NCBI GenBank assembly: GCA_007570785.1
Contig: ML660204.1
Location: forward strand, 3,151,968-3,215,967
Direction of reading: 5' to 3'
Origin: Antilocapra americana
Taxonomy: Eukaryota > Chordata > Mammalia > Artiodactyla > Antilocapridae
DNA length: 64,000 bases
Below are positions 1 to 10,539 of the stretch, piece after piece. A program made the translations under genes and the position numbers. Under the pieces are notes generated by a model. The model was not told where the DNA came from. It made no database searches and was given only the letters and a program-made list of their open reading frames with translations. Positions within the stretch are counted from its first letter, which is position 1, and every line of letters starts with the position of its first letter.

Positions 1-377
1 CAGGTAACACCCCACCAGAGACAGGCAGGTGGGGGTTATGAAAGTCTGGCGTCTTACCTCCAGGCCAGGAAACCTCAGGGGGTAACTTAGCCTCCAGAGG
101 TCCCCACAGGACCAGGTGAAACCACCCTCTGGACTCCCTTGCAATCACACCTGCCTCAGCTCCACCTGCCCCAGGCCACTATCCAAAGTCCTTTTTGTCT
201 CCTCTTAATAATGAATCACAAAATCCTCGAATCAGGCTCTACCTCTGAGACAGCCGACCTAAGACGCATGCCATTTTCTGGAATTCCAAGAGGGATGTGA
301 AGCAGTTTGGAGGGGGGTGTCTGTGACCAAGTCCACGTGCCTGGAGACGGAGCTTGAAGGCATCTGGGGTCAGAATA
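1..377. other. Unique sequence, no gene seen
   Basis: No repeat family, splice-flanked coding frame or RNA gene is recognisable. The only open frame of any length is antisense, short and runs into the transposon that follows, so I do not regard it as coding. Confidence 0.5.
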
Positions 378-695
378 CAGTAAGTCCCCTACATGCGAAC
401 CTTCAAGTTTCAAACTCTCAAAGACACAGAACATGTGTTCATGTGTCCAGTCACGTAACTTAGTTCTTGTGTCTGGCATACTTTTTGAGGTACTGCAAGA
501 TTAAAAATTATTTCTTTATTTTTTCTGTTTGTTTTTTAAAAAATGTATTATTTATGTGAAATGTATAATCAGTACAGTACTATGTAGCCGATTGTGTTAG
601 TTAAGTACCTAGGCTAACTTTGTTGGACTTACCAACAAATTTGACTTAGGAGTGCACTCTAGGAATGGAACTGATTCCTATGAAGCGGACTACTA
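378..695. mobile_element. Tigger/pogo-like MITE (non-autonomous DNA transposon)
   Basis: The left end reads CAGTAAGTCCCCTACATGCG after a TA dinucleotide. The right end is an imperfect inverted copy (GCGGACTACT at 685-694) followed by ATA. That gives terminal inverted repeats of about 20 bp and a TA target duplication, the signature of Tc1/mariner-pogo (Tigger) elements. At about 318 bp, with no transposase frame, it is an internally deleted copy. The interior is AT-rich. The exact subfamily is not known to me. Confidence 0.7.
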
Positions 696-1446
696 TAGTT
701 AAGTTCTGAGAGTCAGAAGAGTAACTTTCTAGAGGGTCTCCCTCTAGGACACTCAGAAACTTGCCCTCCTCCGGAAATCAAGTGAGATGCAAAAGTGAAC
801 AGGCCTTGTTTGAGATGTTTATAATCTCTCCTGCTATGGAGAAAGTGAATAGAGTTTCTTATAGAGGCTTTTGGCTTACAATGTATATCAGAGATTTCTC
901 TTGGCTGCACACAGCCTAGCAGACATGACAGGGAAGCCACCGGGGCACAGCTGTGACTTCTTGCTCCTACAAGGAGGCAGAGTGGGCCTCGGTTGTGTCC
1001 AGGAAAACCAGAGGGTCCTGTATGGGGACAGCGCTGGGCTGGGCATAAGGGGTATCAGAGCTTTCGGTGGATGACATCCTGGCCTTGCCCTGTGTCTGTT
1101 TAGTGACTGGTGGAGAATCCATTCGTTTGTGGCCCCAGAGGTGAGTGATGAGGTGGTAGGGGAAATACTCCATGAAAAAGACAAAGTCCTTCCTTTGTCT
1201 TCAGAGCTATAATTACCTATTCAGGTGTTGCCTCCCACGACTAGGGCAGAGCAGGGTGGGAGGAGCAGGGGAGACTTTTCAGCACTGAAAAGATGAGCTC
1301 AATGTTTGTGGAGGTTTCTGTGCAGCACTCGTGCTCCAGCTGCATTCAGAACCAGGTCTTTTTATTCGTCTGTATCACTGATTCAGTCATGATCATCTGT
1401 GGAAACTGTTCCCGCTTGGGCTTTGACATTAATACTGTGTTGTTTG
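696..1446. other. Unique sequence, no gene seen
   Basis: Mixed-composition sequence without a recognisable repeat. Overlapping short frames on both strands near 870-1180 have no recognisable domain, no shared splice structure and no clear codon signature. Confidence 0.45.
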
Positions 1447-1650
1447 CATGCATGCTCAGTCGTGTTTGGCTCTTTTGTGGCCCCATGGACTGTAGTCTGC
1501 CAGGCTCCTGTGTCCATAGGATTTCCCAGGCAAGAATACTGGAGCAAGTTGCAATTTCCTATTCCAGGGGATCTTCCCAACCCTGGGATCGAACCCATGT
1601 CTCCCGCATTAGTAAGTGGATTCTTTACCATTGAGCTACCAGGGAAGCCC
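1447..1650 (-). mobile_element. Bov-tA SINE, full-length
   Basis: Read on the minus strand it opens with the tRNA-derived head (GGGCTTCCCTGGTAGCTCAA) containing a B-box-like GGGTTCGATCCC motif and ends in the Bov-A tail with the CATGACTGAGC-type end shared with BovB. The 204-bp length is normal for this dimer of a tRNA-Glu head and a Bov-A body. Short open frames across it are fortuitous. Confidence 0.92.
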
Positions 1651-1985
1651 TCATTTATACTTACTGTTTTCACGTCAGCACAGGCTGAAGTGTGTTCTCT
1701 CTGGTTTATCCCTCAGTCCCTTTGCTAAGAGCAGAGGATGCTGTGTTCCATCCTGTTACACCCATAGATCTCATCCAGGATCATCTGTTTTCCAGATATC
1801 TCCCCCTAAATGAAGCCTTTCTACCCCTCTCTGCTCCAGAGTCCCCAGTCATCTCCATTAGGATTCTCATTCTGGAGTGACCAACTGTCTTGGTTTGCTT
1901 GGCTCTGAGGGGTTTCAGAGCTAAAGCAGGACAAACTCAGGGAAACCAGGGCACTCGGTCCCTTTACTGATTTGGCTGCTACAAA
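1651..1985. other. Unique sequence, no gene seen
   Basis: Pyrimidine-rich sequence between a SINE and an old repeat. No supported feature. Confidence 0.4.
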
Positions 1986-2370
1986 AAGAAGCCTGTTAGA
2001 AGGACTTAAAGAAACACAGGGTTTATTTATCTCTTATATAAAAGAAAAAGTCCAGGGCTGGCTGATGGCTCCATAAGGTCATCAGGGACTGATGTTCCTT
2101 GCTTTCTGTCCTGCCATCCTAAAGGCCTAGCTTTTAGCTTCCAGGTTGCCTCATGGTCCCAAAATGGCAGTTGCATCTTCAGTCATCACATCTACATCCC
2201 AGGCATGGAGATGCAGGAAGGTAGAAGATTTAAAAGGGCAAGTACTTATTGAATTAGCCCCCTTTAAAAAGCTTCCCACAGAAGCCCTATTTGGGACTTT
2301 TATTCACATTTCATTGGCCAGAACTGTACCACATGACCATCCCTGACTGCAAGGGAAATATAGCTTTTTA
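1986..2370. repeat. Old mammalian interspersed repeat, family unsure
   Basis: The stretch from the GGTTTATTTATCTC block through AAAATGGCAG and CATTGGCCAGAAC to the CTGCAAGGGAAATATAG end matches, in order, a widespread old mammalian repeat that I recognise by sequence but cannot name safely. Divergence is high, consistent with an age older than ruminants. Confidence 0.5.
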
Positions 2371-3109
2371 GTGCGTGCCTTGTTGCCCTAATAAAATGTG
2401 GTTTTCTTATTTGAAAGAAAGTTAAGAATATGTCTTTGATAGTTGAGTTGGCCAACTCGTCCAGGTTTGTCCAGAACTTTCTCAGTTTTAGTACTGAAAG
2501 TCCTACATTACAGGAAGCCCTCAATGTCACCAACAAAATGATTTGTCCCCATATTGGTAAGAAACCTCCAGTCTCTCACACACCTACCTTCCTCGATTAA
2601 ACAATAGCAGCTGCCCTAGGAACACAGTGTTGGGTGTTTGTCTAATACCTTGACATCCAGGCATAAATCAAACATCAAACAGGCTGAGTGATACATTAAA
2701 AAATAATTTTACCATAGCCCAAGTGCTGAATTACAACAGTTGAGCTGTAATTATTTGATACCTATCTAGGTGGCTGAGAAAACTCTGCTTCAATTAGGAA
2801 TAAAATTAGGCTTACAGGTTTTCTCTGCACACTTCTCTCTGTCAGGGAAAAAAATTCCCTCCTTTTTCCAAGTTTAGATTTTTTTTTAATACTTAAATTC
2901 TAGTTTTAAATGCTTGCTAAAAAGATATGATATTGAGCTTGGTAAAATCTCCAGATCTGGAGGAAAGATGTAGGAGTGGGAAATGGAAAACACCCATCTT
3001 CGGGATAACAGGCATTTCTTATAATTGAGCATGAACACTGCCAGGGGCTTCTTAGCTCATGAAAGGGGGTGGCCAGGGAGAAACCATGACCAACATTAAA
3101 AGACTACCA
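2371..3109. other. Unique AT-rich sequence
   Basis: AT-rich, with poly-T near 2878-2888. Neither coding frames nor identifiable repeats were found. A weakly conserved noncoding element cannot be excluded. Confidence 0.4.
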
Positions 3110-3290
3110 GCAAACATTCATCAGTCACTTCCAATGTTAGACTCTGGGCTAAATTATACCTTCAGCTTGTTGCATCTTCATGTTCTTCTCTGCTCCATTT
3201 TGCAGTTAGAGAAGCTTCCAGAGAAGTTTCCAGAGACCAAATCATTCACTAAGTCCACACAGCTAACAAATGGGTGGTGATGAAGAGTTG
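3110..3290 (-). repeat. MIR-like SINE remnant
   Basis: The order of motifs (CATTTTGCAGTTAGAGAAGC, then an ACACAGCTAACAAATGG block) matches the conserved MIR core read antisense, where TTTTACAGATGAGGAAAC and CACACAGCTAGTAAGTGG are usual. It is heavily diverged. Confidence 0.5.
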
Positions 3291-3431
3291 GCACCCACAT
3301 CTGGCTGATTCCAGAATCTGGTTAATATATGCTATCCCTTAGAAAGAGCTGGTTTTAGTCAAGCTATTATTAATACATAGGTTTGTAGGGGGGAAAAAAA
3401 AGAGGAACATCTGGCTGCACCCAGATATGAC

Positions 3432-4146
3432 TTGTTGTTGTTCAGTTGCTAAGTCGTGTGTCCGACTGTTTGCAACCCCAGGGACTGCAGCATGCCAAGC
3501 TTCCCAGTCCTTCACTATCTCCTGGAGTTTCCTCAAATTCACGTTCATTGAGACAGTGGTGATGCCATCCAACTATCTCTCTGCTTCTCCCTTCTCCTCC
3601 TGCCCTCAGTCTTTCCGGGCATCAGGGTCTTTTCCAGTGAATCAGTTCTTCACATCAGGTGGCCAAAGTATTGGAGCTTCAGCTTCAGCATCAGTCCTTC
3701 CAATGAATATTCAGGGTTGATTTCCTTTAGGATTGACTGGTTTGATCTCCTTACTCTCCAAGGAACTATCAAGAGTCTTCTCCAGCACCACAATTCAAAA
3801 GCATCAGTTCTTCAGTGCTGAGAACTGATGCTTTCGAATTGATCCAACTCTCACATCTGTACATGACTACTGGAAAAATCATAGCTTTGACTATACAGAC
3901 TTTAGTCAGCAAAGTGATGGCTCTGCTTTTTAATATACTGTCTAGGTTTGTCATAACATTTCTTCCAAGGAGCAATCATCTTTTAATTTCATGGCTGCAG
4001 TCACCATCTGCAATGATTTTGGAACCAAGAAAATAAAATGTCACCGTTTCCACTTTTTCCCCATCTATTTGCCATGAAGTGGTGGGACTGGATGCCATTA
4101 TCTTAGTTTTTTGAATGTTGAGTTTTAAGCCAGCTTTTTCACTCTA
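3432..4146 (-). mobile_element. BovB LINE 3' fragment with internal palindrome
   Basis: Reverse complement of the last ~715 bp of BovB, corresponding to about 45,450-46,150 of the long element in this window. It begins with the GTTGTTGTTCAG tail complement and ends near GTTGAGTTTTAAGCC, so the copy is 5'-truncated. A short antisense frame still reads like the C-terminal part of the BovB reverse transcriptase ([11 protein letters not shown] and VVMYRCESW motifs) and is then disrupted. At 3791-3841 the normal sequence is replaced by an inverted repeat, described separately. Confidence 0.9.
3791..3841. repeat. Inverted repeat (21-bp arms, 9-bp loop) inside a BovB fragment
   Basis: Arms 3791-3811 and 3821-3841 pair at 20 of 21 positions, separated by TCAGTGCTG. 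The corresponding part of the long BovB copy (about 45,780-45,825, opposite strand) has no such palindrome. The right arm is therefore a locally templated inverted copy of the left one. Confidence 0.85.
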
Positions 4147-5711
4147 GCAGCATCCTTAAAGTTGAAGGAAAGAAAGCAATTTGTAAGTCTTGACAATTTA
4201 TGTTTCCCAACACACTGGGTTCTTAAAAATGCCCCATATTTTTAAGAAAACAAATGCCACTGTTCTCTTTTCAATTATTTCTGCTTATTTCTTGAGATGG
4301 CTTGGCATCCAGCTACCATCCAGTTTTCTAGGGTCAATTTCACAGATTACAAGTTGCTAGGCAGGTTTTGCACCTTATAAAGAGACCAGAGTGAATTCCC
4401 AGGTGAAGACTCCCCAAATGCTAGTCTAAATCACAGTGGAGATTCTTTTTGGAATCCAGTGCCTGCTTGGATGTGGTGATCCTCTGCTGATGCTCCAGCT
4501 GCTGGTGTGGGGCGGGGGGGGCTTCTAGGGTCAGCTCTGGACCAGTGGATGCCTCTGCTGGTCCTTGCTGAGACCTGCACATCTTCTGAGGCCAGCAAGG
4601 TGGACAGTCTCCACTGGTTCCTGAGTCCCAGCTGGGTCTGAGGTTTCCAAGTGTGACGCTGAGTCCTGGTTCCTTCCTTTGGAGATTAGTGACAAAGGCT
4701 AGCATAGGACAAACCTCCCAGACTGTTGGGGGATGAATTGAGATGGTCAAGTGCCTGACTCAGTGCCTGGCATATACAAGGGCTTGGTAGACCTTGGCCT
4801 GAAGTGATGAGGAAGATGAGGAGAAGGAGAAGAGAGACAGGAAAATGAGAAGAAAGAGATCGTGAGCCTCAAGTTTCTTTAGTTATAAAATGGGAACAAT
4901 ACTAAAAGCTCTTTCATTAGACTGTAGAAGAGCTGGAATGACAAGATGTCTGTGAAATTATGCTCAGTGCAGACTCAGTGTCAGACAAATATTAGCAGTT
5001 GATGCAGCCTTCAGAGCATCAACAAAATGGGGATGAGAAGGTCATGTTTTTGAAGTGACTGCAGAGTGCTCGATACTGCATCAGAACTCAGTGTGGAAAG
5101 ATCACTATTCAGAGGTGAAGAAATCGTGCTGCCCCGCTGGTGGTGACTGAGCTTGCGGTCTCCAGGGGGTGGGGGTCTTTGGGAGAGAACCAAATGGAAC
5201 TGGCCGTGTGGCCTGTGGACACTCCCAGGTGAAGCGGGCCCCAGGGCAACGTCTGGCAACTGATGGCACTGGCCTGAGTGGCTTCAGCCTTCACATCAGA
5301 CCTGTCCTGGTGGCCCCTGTCACTCTCCATGTTCTTTAATTCTCTCACCACAGGCCAGGAAGCAGTGTGTGACCAGACCCGGGCTGTGTGCGCGCTGCCC
5401 CTGGGTGGTCCCCATGCACGCGCTCAGCTTCCCCGGCTGCTTTGACATCTGCCTTCTGCGAAGCACATGTTGTCACCAGTTGACACTTACACAAGCCAGA
5501 AGCAGGCTGGCCCACACTCATTGCCGTAATAAACACATGTGGCAGTTTTTGAGAGCTGGACTGTGCCATCCATCAATCCGAGTGACACCCCAAGAATCCC
5601 CATGGGGAGGAAGGCAGCACTTCAAAGTGCAGAGGTTCACAACCAGGTGTGCACACCAGGCATGCTGGGTGCCCTGGGCTGCGGCCCATGGGAGCAGATG
5701 ACTGACAGGGG
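4147..5711. other. Unique sequence with a purine-rich tract
   Basis: No repeat or gene recognised. A strongly purine-rich run (GA with little pyrimidine) lies at about 4800-4862. Around 4450-4680 and 5380-5450 the GC content rises, and antisense frames of about 80-110 codons appear that have no recognisable domain and low-complexity composition. I do not call them genes. Confidence 0.4.
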
Positions 5712-5892
5712 TCTGTGTGTCTGCGTGTGTGTTTGTATGTATCTGTGTGACGTACACACATGTGTATATATGTGTACATGCACGTGTACCTGCATGTTTG
5801 TACATGAGTATACATGTGTACACATTCATGTATGTGTGTGTGTGTTGGTGCATGTATGTGTGTACATGTGTGTGTGTGTGTACATGCAAACA
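5712..5892. repeat. Long imperfect TG/CA-rich tract
   Basis: About 180 bp of almost uninterrupted alternating purine-pyrimidine sequence built from TGTGTG, TGTATG, CATGTG and ACACAT words, with both strand polarities mixed. It is a degenerate dinucleotide microsatellite. The open frames through it on both strands (Cys/Val and His/Thr-rich) are artefacts of the repeat. Confidence 0.85.
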
Positions 5893-6118
5893 CATTCGAT
5901 CAAGAGCCCCAAATTCCAACAGCATCAGGGGCCAGTGAAAATGGAATGGGATAGATGGAAACTGACTTTGGTCCTCAGAATTCAGGGTACAATAGAGAGT
6001 TGTGGGAACATGGCCAACCCGAAGCCTGTGTCCAGCCGAAGGAGGAAGACTCAGTTCTCAGCACCTGCTGCCTGCTGAATCTTGGTTATTTATTGTATTA
6101 ATATATATAGTAGAGTGT

Positions 6119-6334
6119 GGGCTTTCCATGTGGTGCTAGTGGTAAAGAATTCCCCTGCCAATGCAGGAGACATAAGAGACACGGGTTCAATCCCTGGGTC
6201 GGGAAGATCCCCTGGAGAAGAGTGTGACTACCCACTTCAGTATTCTTGCCTGGAGAATTCAAGGGACACAGAAACCTGGCGGGCTACAGTCCATAGAGTT
6301 GCAAAGAGTCAGACATGACTGAAGCAATTTAGCA
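6119..6334 (+). mobile_element. Bov-tA SINE, full-length
   Basis: Head GGGCTTTCCATGTGGTGCTA, B-box-like GGGTTCAATCCCTGGGTC, Bov-A body through CAGTATTCTTGCCTGG, and tail ending GACATGACTGAAGC. It is inserted just after an AT-rich run (TATTAATATATATAG). Confidence 0.92.
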
Positions 6335-6542
6335 TATAGGCATGCATAGCAGGGTGTATATGAAATTTCCTGATTTTTAAGATCACTCATCAAGATTTGC
6401 AATGTTCCCTGGCTCAAACAAAACACACTCAAGGCTGGAATTTGGCCTGTGGACCCCAGTGGAGTGTAGCTTTTTCTCCCAGTGGGGAAGGGACTACTCT
6501 GCCCGGTTGGGCTGTTCCCAGAAGATCCTCATTGACCTGGAA

Positions 6543-6790
6543 CAGTCGTTCTCAAAGGAGTGAGCTTGTCCTCTAAGGGACATTTGGAAGTGTCTGGAGA
6601 CATTTTCCATGATCAAGACTGGGTGGTGGGAGGCAATGGCCTGTTGCAGAGGGTGATTTTTATTGGCAGCTGGTGGGTAGAGGTCAGGCATGCTGTTGAA
6701 CACCTCCAGTGCACAAGTCAGACCCCCCCACCCACCACCATAGTAAAGAATTGTCTGGCTCCAAATGCCAATATTGAGCAATCTGAACAA
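6543..6790 (+). mobile_element. MER20 (hAT-Charlie DNA transposon relic)
   Basis: Starts CAGTCGTTCTCAA and contains GACATTTGGAAGTGTCTGGA, GGTGGGTAGAGGTCAGG and AAAGAATTGTCTGGC in the order of the 219-bp MER20 consensus. A small insertion makes it slightly longer than standard. Two further antisense copies occur in this window (17,209 and 50,440). Confidence 0.75.
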
Positions 6791-7018
6791 GAATCATCCC
6801 AAAGATGATCTGGGAGGGCTGGCTTCCAGCTGCCCAAAGTCATAACTCTTGACCAGTTGAAAATCCCATCCAAGAGGTGGCTTTCTGGCTGAGGGGGCCT
6901 GCCCTAGTGCCTTCCCCACAGAACAGGCTTCAGGTTAGCGTCTCACATGCCTGAAATTACCAAACTCCCACACCCCATGGGAAACACCACTTTTATCCTC
7001 ATTCTGTAGAAGCAGAGT

Positions 7019-7020
<2 letters not shown>

Positions 7021-7068
<48 letters not shown>

Positions 7069-7078
7069 NNNNNNNNNN

Positions 7079-7125
<47 letters not shown>
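7021..7125. repeat. (AC)n microsatellite with assembly gap
   Basis: Pure CA dinucleotides on both sides of ten Ns at 7069-7078. The true repeat length is unknown because the assembly is broken inside it. A reverse-strand frame of Cys-Val repeats is meaningless. Confidence 0.98.
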
Positions 7126-7126
<1 letters not shown>

Positions 7127-7267
7127 GTTTGGCAGACCCCCCAGTGTAACTCAGGGCAGACTTGCTCCCAAGCCCACCCTCTTAATGACAGGGCAACGCT
7201 GTAAGAAAATATGGACTGAAATGACTTTACATTTCTTGCACATTTGAGTTTGAACTGAGTGCTTTTT

Positions 7268-7478
7268 GGCTTCCCTGGTAGCTCAGATGGTAAAGCATCT
7301 GCCTATAATGTGGGAGACCCGGGTTCAATCCCTGAGTCGGGAAGATCCCCTGGAGAAGGAAATGGCAACCCAGCCCAGTTTTCTTGCCTGAAAAGTCCCA
7401 TGGACTGAGGATCCTGGTAGGCTATAGTCCACGGGATCGCAAAGAGTTGGACACGACTGAGCGACTTCACTTCACTTC
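7268..7478 (+). mobile_element. Bov-tA SINE, full-length
   Basis: Starts GGCTTCCCTGGTAGCTCAGA, carries GGGTTCAATCCC and ends GAGCGACTTCACTTCACTTC. The TTCAC repeat at the tail is a tail-type repeat typical of this SINE class. Confidence 0.93.
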
Positions 7479-7486
7479 TGTCTGGA

Positions 7487-7680
7487 ATAATGCTCTCTTG
7501 GAAAACTCCCACTCATCCTTCCAGGCTGAGCTTGAAAACTGCCTCCTCCAGGAAGCTGCCCTGGCTGCTAAGCCTGTGTCAGGCCCTGAGTCTGGGATCC
7601 CTCCACCAGCCAAGTGTTTCCCCATCTAATGGATCATCTTGCCTTTATTGTGATGGCTTCAATGTCTGTCTTAACATTAA
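7487..7680 (+). repeat. L2 LINE 3' fragment
   Basis: CTGGAATAATGCTCTC followed by CTTCCAGGCTGAGCTTGAAA and CTGCCTCCTCCAGGAAGC is the recognisable order of the 3' part of mammalian L2. It is old, diverged and non-coding. Confidence 0.65.
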
Positions 7681-7814
7681 ATGAGCATCCATCGTGACTC
7701 TGCTAAGGCCAGACATGTACTAGGCACTGACTAAGTAGGTGTTGAATGAACAGATCCATGAATGGTGGACATTTCTTAGCTTCCGTTCTTAACATTATTT
7801 CTGAAGTTTGAAGC

Positions 7815-8060
7815 ATGTTGTTGAGCCTTCATGATGAGCCAGGTGCTGCTCTTAGTACTTTATGTGTATTAACTTGTTTCGTGCTTGCAACAGTCCCATG
7901 AGGTTGGTATTAATCCTGTCCTCACTTATCCCATTTTCTCAACTTCTAAGGCAAAGAGAAGCTAAACCACTTGGCTGAAGTCACACAGCTCATAAGTAGC
8001 AGGAACTTCCTCAGCAGCTGCTACGAGTACACTGCCTGCAGGCTGGAGACAGAGCTGAGT
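7815..8060 (-). repeat. MIR SINE
   Basis: Antisense MIR: GAGCCAGGTGCTGCTCTTAG, CCATTTTCTCAACTTC and TCACACAGCTCATAAGTAGC occur in the expected order. Confidence 0.65.
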
Positions 8061-8362
8061 TCTGTGCTTGTTCCAACTCTTTGCATCCCCCATTAAGGGC
8101 TTAGTGAGCTATTGTTATGTGACCCAGGGCAGGTTCAGGCATCACACAACCATTCATTATACCAAACATCTGTGATGTGGCAGGCACCGCACTAAATGAA
8201 GTGGTTAGAATTTCATATTTGTCATTTGCATTTCTCATTTAGGTATTTGCCTGTAAATATGGTACTGGTATGTTTGACACTTTTTCTTATTGATTAGCAA
8301 TTATTCTTTATATATTAAGGTCATACAGCATATATATTTGTCACAGTTTACATATTTTCCTT

Positions 8363-8485
8363 GAAAGTGAAAGTATTAGTCACTTAGTCATTCCGACTCA
8401 TTGTGACACCATGGACTGTAGCCCGCCAGGCCCCTCTGTCCATGGAATTCTCTAGGCAAGAATACTGGAGTGGGGAGCCATTTCC
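8363..8485 (-). mobile_element. Bov-tA SINE, 5'-truncated
   Basis: Only the Bov-A 3' half is present (antisense): tail complement GAAAGTGAAAGTATTAGTCA, then CCATGGACTGTAGCCCGCC and AAGAATACTGGAGTGG. The tRNA head is missing. Confidence 0.85.
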
Positions 8486-8527
8486 AAGATTATAAAACAT
8501 CAATTCATACTTATTTCTCCAGCTCTT

Positions 8528-8738
8528 TAATTAATTAATTTATTTGGCTGTGTTGTGTCTTAGTTGCAGCTTGTGGGATCTTTCGTTGGCGAGCTCAGAC
8601 TCTCCCAACAAGTCTGTTGTGGTACGCGGACTTAGTTGCTCTGGACATGTGGAGTCTTAGTTCCCCGACCAGAGATCAAACCCATGTCCCTCGCATTGTA
8701 AGGCAGATTCTTAACCATTGGACCGCCAGGGAAGGTCC
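8528..8738 (-). mobile_element. CHR-type tRNA-Glu SINE
   Basis: Antisense CHR: TTTGGCTGTGTTGTGTCTTA, then GAGATCAAACCCATGTC (the B-box region read in reverse) and CGCCAGGGAAGGTCCC as the complement of the 5' head. It has no BovB-type tail, which separates it from Bov-tA. Confidence 0.8.
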
Positions 8739-9240
8739 CTCTTCAGTTCTTTTAGATTCGTTATTTAATTCATTCATACCTTACTTAACATTAATCTTTG
8801 GTTCACTAGGAATAAATTTTAGCATATGATGGGACGCAGGAAGCTCACATTATTTTTGTTCACTAAGTCTACTACATTCTTATGAAAAACTCCTTGAGTG
8901 CGCCTTGACTGAAACAGGCAGTAAATCCTCACAGTACTCACTTGGACAGCTCAGCCTGTAAACCAGTTGTCTTTCGGTTGCCTAAGATATAGATATACCT
9001 TGCATACCTATGTCTATAAAGATATAGATATGTCTTAGACGCCTATATATTGACCATTCAGTTGGTGAGTGTGACAGTATAACAGTGGATTTTTGCAAGA
9101 TGAGATTTTTAAGCTTTTGCTTCCCAGGATACAGTTACACCAGCCTCTGTCACTTGTTGATTCACCGCTTACATGGGACCCCCACCTTCCCAGCCAGCAA
9201 ATTATTGACTTATCACATGACTGATAGAGATCCCATGACG
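8739..9240. other. Unique sequence
   Basis: Nothing identified beyond a short direct repeat of GATATAGATAT near 8990-9030. Confidence 0.4.
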
Positions 9241-9458
9241 CCTGCTAAGTCGCTTCAGTCCTGTCTGACTCTTTGTGACCCCATAGACTATAGCCCTCCA
9301 GGCTCCTCTGTCCATGGGATTCTCCAGGCAAGAATACCAGAGTCAGTTGCCATGCCCTCCTCCAGGGGATCTTCCTGACTCAGGGATCAAACCTGTGTCT
9401 CTTATGTCTCCTGCATTGACGAGAGGCTTCCTTACCACTAGGGTCACCTGGGAACCCT
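9241..9458 (-). mobile_element. Bov-tA SINE, full-length
   Basis: Complement runs from TGCTAAGTCGCTTCAGTCC to the GGTCACCTGGGAACCCT head. Both halves are present. Confidence 0.92.
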
Positions 9459-9639
9459 GAGAGAGCCATTGATACATACCAATTAAAACCATTGTCAGTC
9501 TTGCGTTTCAATTGGCAAAGATGGAAGAGCTCTCCAGTTTCTGATGTTGGTCTACGTGGAACATACAGTTGTCCTGATGTCACCCCGGTGTCACCCTGGT
9601 GCTGGGGACCTGTCACTATGCTGTGGTTTTGCCTGAAGA

Positions 9640-9765
9640 GGTGGGAGCTATCATTAAGTCCATTTCACAGAGGAGGACACTAACGTACAATGAGGTGAAG
9701 TGGCCTGCCTAAGGTCAAACATCCAGTAAGTGTGAACCAGACCACCTGCTTATCCCCTCTGCCAC
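9640..9765 (-). repeat. MIR SINE fragment
   Basis: The GTCCATTTCACAGAGGAGGA and AAGGTCAAACATCCAGTAAG blocks match antisense MIR core. Confidence 0.55.
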
Positions 9766-10084
9766 CTTTCAGAAAAGTTTATGGCAGAAGCCTTCGAGGC
9801 ATGCTTATTCATCCACCCAAGGAAATTGGTTGCAAGGAAAGAATTACAGATGGGTAAACAGATTTGGGGTAGGAGTGTTTTTTAACGGTGAGAAGTTGTA
9901 AATAACCTAAAAGTCCATCAGTGGAAAATCAGTGAATTCTATTACAGTATTTGCATATCCTGGATAGCAGCAACGGGCAGGCTATGCTGGTCCCCCAGCC
10001 AGGACCCCCTCATTCTTCAGGTCTTGGCCAAACTGTCCCCTCCTCCAGGAGACCCGCTTTGGAACCATATAGCTTCATGTATTG

Positions 10085-10515
10085 AAAAATACCTCTCAAA
10101 AGTCGTACCCAAGACCTCAGATTGAGACCTTGATTGAAATAGAGATTTTTGCTGTTGTAATCATGGTTAAAAACCTCAAAGTGAGATCATCCTGAATTGG
10201 AGTGGTCCTGAATCCAGTGACAGGTGTCCTCATCAGAGAGAGAAAAGAAGAAAAAGCAGAGAGATACGGAGGGAAAGGCCATGTGATGATGGAGACAGAT
10301 TGGAGTGATGTATCTCTAAGTCCAGGAAGCCAGAATCATCAGTAGCAGGAGAGGGGCAAGGGATGTAGTCTCTCTTAGGGACTCTGGGAGGAACTGATCC
10401 TGCTGACACTTCGAGTTGAACTTCTGGCCTCCAGAACTGAGAGAGAATTCATCTTCCATTGCTTTAAAACCACCAAGATCATGGTAATTTGTTATGGCCG
10501 CATCAGGAAGCAGCT
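10085..10515 (+). mobile_element. MLT1-like LTR (MaLR), old copy
   Basis: The ordered features are: AATACCTCTCAAAAG start region, a CAGGTGTCCTCATCAGAGAG block, CTTCTGGCCTCCAGAACTGA, and a terminal GGTAATTTGTTATGGC segment. This is the layout of MLT1 LTRs of mammalian endogenous MaLR elements. Only a solo-LTR-like remnant is seen, with no internal coding part. Confidence 0.65.
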
Positions 10516-10539
10516 GGTGACTGCGGGCGATGTGGTTTG

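Noticed and set aside
3926..3975. Intact-looking retrotransposon protein motifs on the minus strand
   Set aside because: Part of a 715-bp 5'-truncated BovB fragment, so not a separate gene.
5518..6078. Overlapping Cys/Val- and His/Thr-rich frames
   Set aside because: Translations of the TG/CA-rich tract.
7021..7125. Telomere-like or satellite sequence
   Set aside because: Plain CA dinucleotide repeat.
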